DNA of 64,000 nucleotides from Leptospiraceae bacterium (lineage in GTDB: Bacteria; Spirochaetota; Leptospiria; Leptospirales; Leptospiraceae): contig JADJSX010000024.1 in assembly GCA_016711485.1 (NCBI GenBank), forward strand, positions 124,001 to 188,000. Reading direction: 5' to 3'. Shown piece after piece: positions 43,454 to 52,091 of the stretch. The notes below the pieces were generated by a model. It saw only the letters and a list, made by a program, of their open reading frames with translations. It was not told where the DNA came from and made no database searches. The position numbers were made by a program, and so were the translations under genes. Every line of letters begins with the position of its first letter. The stretch's first letter is position 1.

Positions 43454-44920
43454 ATGAAAGCAACTAAATTTTACTTACTTCTTTTAATTTCCTTTCAATT
43501 TCTTTCTTTAGATTTATTTTCCCAAGAAAAAAAATCTCCCAAAAAGCAAAACTTCCAGTTTGCCATCACAGAATTTACCTTAAAAAGTCTTCGAGAAGAA
43601 AGTTACTTTGTGTCTATCGAATCAAATTCGAAAGAAGGACTCGAAATGATTGCGGCTAATTCAAATAAGGTGGAAGTCGAAAATTTTTTTCCAAAGAAAG
43701 ATCAAAATTTAAAATGCAAATTAAAAATTGGTGAATTCGAAATGACGCTTCTCGATGGAACGTTAGTTCGAAAAACAGAGGAGTCTTTAGGCTTTGAAGC
43801 TTACGTGGACGCGATAGTTCCGCCTGGGAAAAAGAAAGTGCGACTTTTTTCCGAAGACGACGAATTGCTCTATGAAACTGACTTTGAAGTCCCACCCCGA
43901 TTTAGTGGAATCGACTCGCAACCTTTTGTTCAGAAAATTTTCCCTCGCGGTGGCGGACCGGGTGACACAATCAGCATGGTAGGAAAACACCTCGGTAAAG
44001 ATATTGATTCTGTATTTGTAGTTGTTTTAGATGCAAAAGCAGACGAATCCCACGACCTCAAAGAAAAAGAACTTATGTTTATCCCTCCCATTTATTTGGG
44101 AACTATTTCTGATAAAGATTCAAAAGAAAATCTAAACGAAGTTAAGTTCACACTTCCCTTTTCAATCATTCCTGAAAAAATGGAAGGCTGGACTTTTTTG
44201 GAAAAATACGTAGTTGGAAAAAATCTAAAAATGTATTTACTCGTAAACCATCGTCCTTCTCCCGTACTGAATTTTACCATTGTCCCACCTCGTTGGAAAT
44301 TAACTGCTTTTCTAATGACTGTATTTTTATTAATCGTTTTCTTTGCTGTCATCGCTTTTTTAGTCGGAACTTGGAATTTTATTCCTGCAATCATTTTAGA
44401 TAAGGAAACTAATCAATACAGTCTTTCTAAATTCCAATCCTATCTCTGGACAATCGTGGGCATTGGAAGTTATTTTTATATCGCTGTTTGCCAGGGAGTA
44501 ATTTTACGTGAAGGAAAACTCCCCGAATTCAGTTATGCCCTGCTCGGGCTAATGGGGATTAGCTACGGTGGACTTCTTGCTTCTAGTTATATCGGCGATA
44601 AAAAAGGAATCAAAAAACATACTCCTGTAACGTCTCCTTCTTATAAAAATCTTTTTTGTAATGAAGACGGTGGAATCGATATCCCAAGACTCCAACTATT
44701 TGCCTTTACCATGATTACATTAATTTTATACCTAGCCAATCTTTTCTGGGGAAATGCTCTCGAAGGTCTTCCCGTTGTTCCTGAATCTTTACACGCCCTT
44801 CTAGTCACAAGCCAAGGTGGATTTTTGGGTGGAAAATATATTAGCGAAAAAGCGCAAACTCCCGATTCTCCACAAAATCCAGAACCAAAAAAAGCAGACA
44901 AAAAGGAAAAAACTAAATGA
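43454..44920 (+). CDS. Membrane protein with periplasmic IPT/TIG-like domain
   Basis: 488 aa. Signal peptide 1-24 (MKATKFYLLLLISFQFLSLD). The exported half has two beta domains, the second starting DSQPFVQKIFPRGGGPGDTI then SMVGKHLGKDIDSVFVVV, a typical IPT/TIG opening (about 155-275). Four membrane helices follow at about 281-310, 324-351, 359-382 and 412-433, with SLSKFQSYLWTIVGIGSYFY between the first two. The C-terminal tail is charged (KAQTPDSPQNPEPKKADKKE). The stop overlaps the ATG of the first TPR-CHAT gene (ATGA at 44917), indicating translational coupling. It may anchor or receive signals from the CHAT proteins (inference). Confidence 0.7.
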   Translation: MKATKFYLLLLISFQFLSLDLFSQEKKSPKKQNFQFAITEFTLKSLREESYFVSIESNSKEGLEMIAANSNKVEVENFFPKKDQNLKCKLKIGEFEMTLLDGTLVRKTEESLGFEAYVDAIVPPGKKKVRLFSEDDELLYETDFEVPPRFSGIDSQPFVQKIFPRGGGPGDTISMVGKHLGKDIDSVFVVVLDAKADESHDLKEKELMFIPPIYLGTISDKDSKENLNEVKFTLPFSIIPEKMEGWTFLEKYVVGKNLKMYLLVNHRPSPVLNFTIVPPRWKLTAFLMTVFLLIVFFAVIAFLVGTWNFIPAIILDKETNQYSLSKFQSYLWTIVGIGSYFYIAVCQGVILREGKLPEFSYALLGLMGISYGGLLASSYIGDKKGIKKHTPVTSPSYKNLFCNEDGGIDIPRLQLFAFTMITLILYLANLFWGNALEGLPVVPESLHALLVTSQGGFLGGKYISEKAQTPDSPQNPEPKKADKKEKTK

Positions 44921-47900
44921 GGAAATTTCTATTCCTAATTTTCATAGCGGCTATTTTGATTTATCCACAAACGGAAGAGCAAAAAAAACATCCGAAATAT
45001 CCTGAATTTATGAAGCAATACAGTGCCTACGTAGCTGCCAATAAAAAAGGAGACTACAACACTGCTCTGAAAGCTGCGGAAACAGCTTTACAATTAGGGA
45101 TAGAAATAGCAGGAGAAAATGATCCTTTGACTGCCACACTTCATAGCAATCTTGGAGCCATTTTTAGTAAAAAAGCAGAATATGATAAAGCTATTGAGTA
45201 TAATCAGAAATCTCTTACAATAAAGATAAAAACTCTGGGAGAAAACCATCCTTCTGTTGCTATATCCTATAACAATCTTGGAAGTATATATGACGCTAAA
45301 GGAGAATACGATAAAGCTATTGAGTATTATCAAAAAGATTTAGCAATAAGTATAAAATCTCTGGACGAAAATCATCCTAATGTTGCTACTTCTTATAACA
45401 ATCTTGGAGAAGCTTACAGAATAAAAGGAGAATATGATAAAGCTATTGAGTATAATCAGAAATCTCTTACAATAAAGATAAAAACTCTGGGAGAAAACCA
45501 TCCTTCTGTTGCTATATCCTATAACAATCTTGGACTTTCTTTTAGTAATAAAGGAGAATACGACAAAGCTATTGAGTATAACCAAAAGTCCCTTACTATA
45601 CGATTAAAATCTCTCGGAGAAAATCATCCTTCTGTTGCTACATCCTATAACAATCTTGGACTTTCTTTTAGTAATAAAGGAGAATACGACAAAGCTATTG
45701 AGTATTATCAAAAGTCCCTTACTATACAATTACAATCTCTCGGAGAAAATCATCCTTCTGTTTCTACATCCTATAACAATCTTGGACTTTCTTTTAGTAA
45801 TAAAGGAGAATATGATAAAGCTATTGAGTATAATCAGAAATCTATTACAATAAAGATAAAAACTCTCGGAGAAAATCATCCTAGTGTTGCTACTTCCTAT
45901 AACAATCTTGGAAGTATATATGACAATAAAGGAGAATACGACAAAGCTATTGAGTATTATCAAAAATCTATTACAATAAAGATAAAAACTCTCGGAGAAA
46001 ATCATCCTAGTGTTGCTACTTCCTATAACAATCTTGGAAGTATATATGACGATAAAAGAGAATACGACAAAGCTATTGAGTATTATCAAAAATCTATTAC
46101 TATTCATGCGAAGGTACCAGGCGATAAATTTGGCTATATATCGGCTTATGAAAACTTAGCTTATTTATATGAGAAAAAAAAGGATATCCCAAATCAAATA
46201 AAGACCTTAGAAAAAGCAGCAGATTTAATTTTGGACTTTCGTCTTGAACTTGGGAAAGACAAAGATTTTTTTACGCAAGAAAATAAACCAATTTTTGATA
46301 AACTGTATAAACTATATATAGATTCCAACCAATTAGAAAAAGCATTTCAAATTACAGAAAAAATGAGAGGGCTTTCGATTCTAGAAAATTCCAACCTGAA
46401 ATTTGCATTGCATGAATCAGGAGTCAAAGAGGAAGATAGAAAAAAAATCATAGAGACACAAGAAAACTTAGAAGGACTTTACTCGACACGAGCAGCTATC
46501 CTAAGAAACCTTTCGCAAAAAAATGATCCAACCGAAGAAAAGAAAGCAGATTCTCTCTGGAAACAAATCACTAAGTTACAGGAAGAAGAAAACTCTTTAG
46601 AAAAAAAAATCGCAGGAGAGAACCCAAGGTTTAGAGAATTACGAAAAATTGTAGTTCCGACTTTATCTGAATTTCAAAGAAAATTTGGAGAAGAAAAAAA
46701 GACCTTCATAGAATATCGATTGGTAAAGGACAATGCAGGCAAAGACTCCTTATCCGCATTTGTAATCAATGGGAGTGGAAATAAAAATTTAAAACTAGGT
46801 GAGAACTTAGATTTAGAATCCAAAGTATTTAATCTTAGAAAAATCATCTCCGCCGATCCAGACGAGAGAAGTTTTGTCACTGTAAAACGTAAATCAGGAA
46901 AGGAATATGTATTTGCTAATACAGACGAATGTGCTGATTTAAAAGATTCAGAATCAAAATTGAATGAACTAACTCAAAAAAAGACAGGAAAAAAGAATGA
47001 AAATCAGGATGAATTTAATTGTACTGTAATTCGTAAATTAGATGAAGATACATCCACTGCTTTAATGGAAGAACTTCTAAAGGAGCTTCACTCAATCTTA
47101 ATTCAACCCATTTTGGATTCTGGTATGGTTGCAAATTACACAGTGGTAATTTCACCGGATGCTGAATTATTTACTGTTCCCTATTCTGCCTTAAAAAATA
47201 AAGAAGGAAAGTATTTTTCGGAGGAATATCAATTTTCTTTGATTCCATCTGCTGTGATTTGGGATAAATTAAAAAGAACCGAGAAACGAAATTATAAATC
47301 AGAATTTTTTGGAATGGGTAATCCAGTATATGCCGCAAAACATAAAGATACTGCTGCAGAATATAATGCTAAAAATGATTCTGCTCCAAAAGAAAAACGA
47401 GGACTACCCGATTTAAAGAAAAAACTTTCTCGTGCTGTAGATACAAAAAATAGTTTTGAGGATATAGAAAAAAATATGCCCAATCTTCCAGGGAGCATTG
47501 GCGAATTAGAAATAATAAATAAAATTGTTAACGAAACAAACCAACTTTCTGAGGAACATTTTTATCAGGGAATAAGGGCTAATAAAGATTTGCTCTTTGA
47601 TAAGTTTGAAACAAAAAAACAAAATAGAGATTATCGAATAGCCCATTTTTCTGTACATGGTCTCTTCTTTGGAGATGCACCTGAATTAAACTCATTAGCG
47701 CTTACGACTAGGAATAATGCGCTCGAACACCGTAAAGATACTTTAGAGTCTTATGAAAAACAGAATGGGGAATTAAAACAGGACGGATTTTTAAAGTTAG
47801 GCGAAACAATAGATTTAGGTTTAAAATGTGAACTTGTTGTAATGAGTGCCTGTGAAACATCTCTCGGAACCCAAAAAGCAGGCGAAGGATTAGTTGGACT

Positions 47901-48141
47901 ACCGCAGGCATTTTTAATGGGTGGGGCTAAGAACGTTATGGCTACACTTTGGTCTGTAGACGACGCAGGAACACTTAAATTCATGAAAGTATTTTACACC
48001 AAAGTATTCGATCTGGCTAACAAGGATATTCCAATTCCAGTTCTATTAAAACAAACCCAAAAAGAACTTTCGGATAAAACTAATAATAAGTATTACCACG
48101 ATCCGTTCTATTGGTCTGCCTTTGTGGTTTATGGAAGGTAG
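44917..48141 (+). CDS. Exported TPR-CHAT protease-like protein 1
   Basis: 1074 aa. Signal peptide MRKFLFLIFIAAILIYPQTE. Residues about 60-400 are eight nearly identical 42-aa kinesin-light-chain-type TPRs (LGENHPSVATSYNNLGSIYD, then KGEYDKAIEYYQKSLTI) plus a degenerate one. A coiled-coil linker follows (about 400-640), with KAFQITEKMRGLSILENSNL. The C-terminal CHAT domain is a caspase-like peptidase with the dyad His914 in RIAHFSVHGLFFG and Cys979 in LVVMSACETSLGTQKAGEG. The last block is YYHDPFYWSAFVVYGR. CHAT proteins are proteases activated through TPR binding, but most are cytoplasmic; this one is exported. Downstream is a paralogue. Confidence 0.9.
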   Translation: MRKFLFLIFIAAILIYPQTEEQKKHPKYPEFMKQYSAYVAANKKGDYNTALKAAETALQLGIEIAGENDPLTATLHSNLGAIFSKKAEYDKAIEYNQKSLTIKIKTLGENHPSVAISYNNLGSIYDAKGEYDKAIEYYQKDLAISIKSLDENHPNVATSYNNLGEAYRIKGEYDKAIEYNQKSLTIKIKTLGENHPSVAISYNNLGLSFSNKGEYDKAIEYNQKSLTIRLKSLGENHPSVATSYNNLGLSFSNKGEYDKAIEYYQKSLTIQLQSLGENHPSVSTSYNNLGLSFSNKGEYDKAIEYNQKSITIKIKTLGENHPSVATSYNNLGSIYDNKGEYDKAIEYYQKSITIKIKTLGENHPSVATSYNNLGSIYDDKREYDKAIEYYQKSITIHAKVPGDKFGYISAYENLAYLYEKKKDIPNQIKTLEKAADLILDFRLELGKDKDFFTQENKPIFDKLYKLYIDSNQLEKAFQITEKMRGLSILENSNLKFALHESGVKEEDRKKIIETQENLEGLYSTRAAILRNLSQKNDPTEEKKADSLWKQITKLQEEENSLEKKIAGENPRFRELRKIVVPTLSEFQRKFGEEKKTFIEYRLVKDNAGKDSLSAFVINGSGNKNLKLGENLDLESKVFNLRKIISADPDERSFVTVKRKSGKEYVFANTDECADLKDSESKLNELTQKKTGKKNENQDEFNCTVIRKLDEDTSTALMEELLKELHSILIQPILDSGMVANYTVVISPDAELFTVPYSALKNKEGKYFSEEYQFSLIPSAVIWDKLKRTEKRNYKSEFFGMGNPVYAAKHKDTAAEYNAKNDSAPKEKRGLPDLKKKLSRAVDTKNSFEDIEKNMPNLPGSIGELEIINKIVNETNQLSEEHFYQGIRANKDLLFDKFETKKQNRDYRIAHFSVHGLFFGDAPELNSLALTTRNNALEHRKDTLESYEKQNGELKQDGFLKLGETIDLGLKCELVVMSACETSLGTQKAGEGLVGLPQAFLMGGAKNVMATLWSVDDAGTLKFMKVFYTKVFDLANKDIPIPVLLKQTQKELSDKTNNKYYHDPFYWSAFVVYGR
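45110..46110 (+). repeat. Eight tandem 126-bp DNA repeats encoding TPRs
   Basis: The unit GGAGAAAATCATCCTTCTGT followed by TGCTACATCCTATAACAATC recurs every 126 bp from about 45111 to 46110, with high nucleotide identity between units (units 4-8 nearly identical). Such identity indicates recent expansion or homogenisation, and copy number is likely to vary. Read mapping errors may also occur here. Confidence 0.85.
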
Positions 48142-48209
48142 TTGCTGTTTGTATTAATTTAAGTTATTCAAATAAAATAAAGAACAATTTACAAAAAAGA
48201 AAAAACAAA

Positions 48210-51200
48210 ATGATTAAATTTATAACCTTAATTTTCATAACGGCTATTTCTATTTATCCACAGACGGAGGCACAGAAAAAGCATCCTAAATTTCCTATAT
48301 TAATGAACCATTATAATGCTTACGTGAACGCAAACCAGAAGGGAAATTTCGATCTTGCGTTGGAAGAAGCAAATACTGCACTCAATCTTTCTAAAGAAAT
48401 TTTAGGTGAGGAATCCTCCATTACCGGTAGCATATACGAAAATATAGGGAATATTTATGTTTCAAAAAAAGACCCGACAAAAGCAATTGAATACCACGAA
48501 AAAGCATTGGAAACAAGAAAAAAGGTTCTAGGAGAAAATCATCCCCTTGTATCCAATTCTTATAATAATATTGGAGGAAACTTTGAGGCTAAGGCTGATT
48601 ATGCAAAAGCAATCGAAAATTACCAAAAATCACTCTCCATAAAAAAATCATTGAATGAAAATGATCCTAGTGTAGCAGATTCCTACGCAATTTTAGGAAA
48701 TGCCTATTTTCTTAAGAAAGAATTTGATACAAGTCTCGATTACTTTGAAAAGTCACTTTCATTTTTTTTGAAAACTTTACCTGAAAGCCATCCAAAAATA
48801 ATTTACCTGTATTCTCAAATTGGTTTGTTATTTTATACAAAAGGAGAATTCAAAAAATCTATAGATTATTACAATAAAATATTTTCGATTCAAAGTAAGG
48901 AATTGGGCGAAGAACACCCGAATTTAACTTTGACATACTTTCGATTAGCCTTAAATTTTTTCTCAATTGGGGACTACGATAAAACAATTTATTACCATGA
49001 AAAAATAGTTTTAATAGAAACCAAAACGATAGGACCAGAAAAAATCCAATTAGTAAACTCTTATACGACACTTGGCGTTTCTTATATTGCGAAAGGGAAA
49101 TACGATAAGGGAATTGAATATTTAAATAACGCATTAAAAATTCGTTTGAAGGAAATAGATGACAAACATGAAGATTTAATTTACAGTTACTCCAATTTGG
49201 CAATTGCTTATCAATTTAAAGGGGAGTATGATAAATCCATTGAACTTAACAATAAATCTTTAGAAATACTTATAGCAAATAATAAAAAAGAAAATCCAAA
49301 AGCCGCACAAATTTACGAAGGACTTGCAAATTCCTATTTTGCAAAAAAAGATTACGTTACAGCACGGGAATATACTGAAAAATCCATTGTTATCACAACA
49401 AAATTTTTTACTTCGAATCATCCGAATATAATAAACTTATACCAAATTCTTGGAAGTATTTATAGCGAGAGGAATGAATACAATACTGCAATTGAGTATT
49501 TTAAAAAGTCACTTGAACTGACAATAAATTTCCGAGGAAAAAATCACGAATCGACTGGACTAAGTTATCTTGGGATTTCCAGAATCTTTAAGAGGAAAAA
49601 GGAATTCGGTAGAGCAAGTTTTTATACAAAAAAAGCAATTAACATTTTTTCACAGATATCTACGAATAAACGAAGTCTTATCCAAGCTTACTATCAGTTA
49701 AGCGAAATCCAGAGTTTGCAAAAAAGACCTCATCTACAAATTTCTACTTTAGAAAAAGCTGCAGAATTAGTGTTACAATCCAGATTGGAATTAGGAAATG
49801 ACAAAGATTTTTTTACACAAGAAAATACATACATCTTTGATAAGTTATACAAACTCTACATTGACTCAAATAAAATAGAGAAAGCATTTCAAGTCACTGA
49901 AAAAATGCGAGGACTTTCGATCTTAGAAAGTTTTAATATAAAATTTGCATTAAAAGAAGCCAATGTAAACGAAGCGGATAGAATAAAATTTCTTGAAATA
50001 GAAGAAAAACTAGAAGGTTTATACTCTAAGAGAAGTGCAACATTAAAAGGAATTGCTCAGGATGCAAATCCAGATCCTGCAAAAGAAAATTATGCAGAGG
50101 ATCTTTGGAACGAAATCACCAAATTACAAAGAGAAGAAAAAACTTTAGAAGAAAAAATTTCTAAGGAGAATCCAAAATTCAAAGAACTTAGAAAAATTGA
50201 AATTCCTAACCTAATAGATTTACAAAAAAAGTTTGGAGAAGAAAAAAAGACCTTTATTGAATATCGGTTTGTAAAAGACAAATACGGCAATGAGTCATTA
50301 TCCACATTTGTAATAAACGGCAATGAATCTAAACTAGTCAAACTTGGAGAAAATTTAGATTTAGAAAGAAAAATATTCAATCTCCGAACTATCATATCAA
50401 CTGATCCAAGTGAAAGAGAATTAAATCAAGTAAAAAGAAAATCAGGAAAAGAATACATTTTTCGTAGTAAAAAGGATTGTAAATCCCTATTAGAAATTGA
50501 AAAACAAACAGCTGCATTACAAAAAAATCAAACAGAAAATGAAGTATACGATGAATTATTTTGTGATGAAATTAAAAAATTAAATAACGACGAAATAAAT
50601 AAATTGATGAATACATTGTCGGGAGAAATATTTTCTATTCTTTTTCAGCCTATTCTGGAATCTAATTTAATTTTATATGATTCGATTGTAATTTCACCTG
50701 ACGCATCTTTATTCACAATTCCGTATGCATCTTTAAAAGATAAAAACAACAAATACCTTTCTGACAGATTCCAAGTATCCCTTATCCCCTCCGCAGTAAT
50801 TTGGGACAAATTAAAACGGGATGAAAAAATAAATTATAAAAATGAATTGTTCGCAATAGGAAATTCAATCTATGAAGAAGGTCACAAAGATTCTACAGCA
50901 GAATATAGATCGCTAATTTCAATAGAAGAAAAATCCAATACCGAAAAGGAAAAAGTAACTAGATCAGTAGGTATCACTTCCGGTTTTGACGAAATAGAAG
51001 AAGGTATGGTAAATCTAGAAGGTAGTATCGCTGAATTAGAAACAATAAATAAAATCGTATACAAACAAAATAATTTTCCAGAGGAACATATTTTCCAAGG
51101 AGTTATGGCTAACAAGGATATACTGTTCAATAAATTTGAAACAAAAAAGCAAAACTCTGATTATAGAATTGCCCATTTCTCTGTACATGGACTTTTTTTT

Positions 51201-51671
51201 GGAGAAACACCTGAATTAAATTCACTTGCACTTACGAGCCGTAAAAATGCATTAAACTATAGAAAAGATGCTCTTGAGACTTATGAAAAAAAATACGGAA
51301 AAATCAAACAGGACGGCTTTTTAAAGTTAGGCGAAACAATCGATTTAGGATTAAAATGCGAGCTTGTGGTAATGAGTGCCTGCGAAACTTCACTTGGAAC
51401 GCAAAAAGCAGGAGAAGGACTTGTTGGACTACCGCAAGGGTTTCTCATGGGAGGGGCTAATTATGTTTTAGCGACACTCTGGTCTGTAGACGATGCAGGA
51501 ACCCAAAAATTCATGAGAGTATTTTACACCAAGGTATTTGATCCGGCTAACAAAAATATTCCAATTCCAGTTCTATTAAAACAAACCCAAAGAGAACTTT
51601 CAGATAAAACTATTAATAAGTATTACCACGATCCGTTCTATTGGTCTGCCTTTGTGGTTTACGGAAGGTAA
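48210..51671 (+). CDS. Exported TPR-CHAT protease-like protein 2
   Basis: About 1153 aa from ATG 48210. The frame opens earlier, inside the upstream gene end, but this start gives a signal peptide MIKFITLIFITAISIYPQTE like that of its neighbour. TPRs at about 60-510 are divergent from one another (SITGSIYENIGNIYVSKKDP, SLTLTYFRLALNFFSIGDYD-like units), so they are older than those in protein 1. The CHAT dyad is His993 (RIAHFSVHGLFFG) and Cys1058 (LVVMSACETSLGTQKAGEG). The CHAT part is very similar to protein 1, including the final YYHDPFYWSAFVVYGR. It starts 68 bp after the first gene's stop, probably in one operon. Confidence 0.9.
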   Translation: MIKFITLIFITAISIYPQTEAQKKHPKFPILMNHYNAYVNANQKGNFDLALEEANTALNLSKEILGEESSITGSIYENIGNIYVSKKDPTKAIEYHEKALETRKKVLGENHPLVSNSYNNIGGNFEAKADYAKAIENYQKSLSIKKSLNENDPSVADSYAILGNAYFLKKEFDTSLDYFEKSLSFFLKTLPESHPKIIYLYSQIGLLFYTKGEFKKSIDYYNKIFSIQSKELGEEHPNLTLTYFRLALNFFSIGDYDKTIYYHEKIVLIETKTIGPEKIQLVNSYTTLGVSYIAKGKYDKGIEYLNNALKIRLKEIDDKHEDLIYSYSNLAIAYQFKGEYDKSIELNNKSLEILIANNKKENPKAAQIYEGLANSYFAKKDYVTAREYTEKSIVITTKFFTSNHPNIINLYQILGSIYSERNEYNTAIEYFKKSLELTINFRGKNHESTGLSYLGISRIFKRKKEFGRASFYTKKAINIFSQISTNKRSLIQAYYQLSEIQSLQKRPHLQISTLEKAAELVLQSRLELGNDKDFFTQENTYIFDKLYKLYIDSNKIEKAFQVTEKMRGLSILESFNIKFALKEANVNEADRIKFLEIEEKLEGLYSKRSATLKGIAQDANPDPAKENYAEDLWNEITKLQREEKTLEEKISKENPKFKELRKIEIPNLIDLQKKFGEEKKTFIEYRFVKDKYGNESLSTFVINGNESKLVKLGENLDLERKIFNLRTIISTDPSERELNQVKRKSGKEYIFRSKKDCKSLLEIEKQTAALQKNQTENEVYDELFCDEIKKLNNDEINKLMNTLSGEIFSILFQPILESNLILYDSIVISPDASLFTIPYASLKDKNNKYLSDRFQVSLIPSAVIWDKLKRDEKINYKNELFAIGNSIYEEGHKDSTAEYRSLISIEEKSNTEKEKVTRSVGITSGFDEIEEGMVNLEGSIAELETINKIVYKQNNFPEEHIFQGVMANKDILFNKFETKKQNSDYRIAHFSVHGLFFGETPELNSLALTSRKNALNYRKDALETYEKKYGKIKQDGFLKLGETIDLGLKCELVVMSACETSLGTQKAGEGLVGLPQGFLMGGANYVLATLWSVDDAGTQKFMRVFYTKVFDPANKNIPIPVLLKQTQRELSDKTINKYYHDPFYWSAFVVYGR

Positions 51672-52091
51672 CCGCTTTTGCTCTCCTGAATGTAAATCCC
51701 GTCCGGATAGACTGTGCAGTCCAGGATGATGTTTCGCCGATTTACATCCTAATACTCTCTGAAGCAAATCGACAGACGCTTTAGTAAATAATAGTCAACT
51801 TCATATTAACCGCTCGTATTTTATTCACGAAGGCACAGTTAAATTTAAGGAAGGAGTTGTAAATAATTACTTTATTTTCAAATTTTACACGAGTATTTTG
51901 ACTTTGTGAGACAATATTTAAACCAATTGATAACCTTGCTTCCATCTAGAATCACGAAAAATAGCCTACTCTCTCGGTATCTCCGTTCCTATGTGGCAAA
52001 CTATCCTGAGTAGTTACAAAAAGAAAGTATTGATAAAACGGATCGTTGAAAAAGTAATTGTAGAAATTGCAAGCATCTCTATTATCTAGTA
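51672..52091. other. Intergenic region after the CHAT genes
   Basis: No gene was seen. The first 120 bases are somewhat GC-richer (CCCGTCCGGATAGACTGTGC) and contain TGTAAATC...GATTTACA, an 8-bp inverted match (51690-51750). The rest is AT-rich and would hold the promoter of the following kinase gene. No clear element was recognised. Confidence 0.4.

Noticed and set aside
45094..46107. Antisense open frames rich in ILNSFIIFSF across the TPR repeats
   Set aside because: They are mirror images of the 126-bp TPR unit; no start signals or independent features.
45110..46110. Regularly spaced repeats considered as a CRISPR array
   Set aside because: The 126-bp period is coding, in frame, and encodes TPR helices; no unique spacers.
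44917..51671. TPR-CHAT genes considered as a CRISPR type III-E Csx29-like effector
   Set aside because: Both carry signal peptides, and no Cas gene or array is present in the window.
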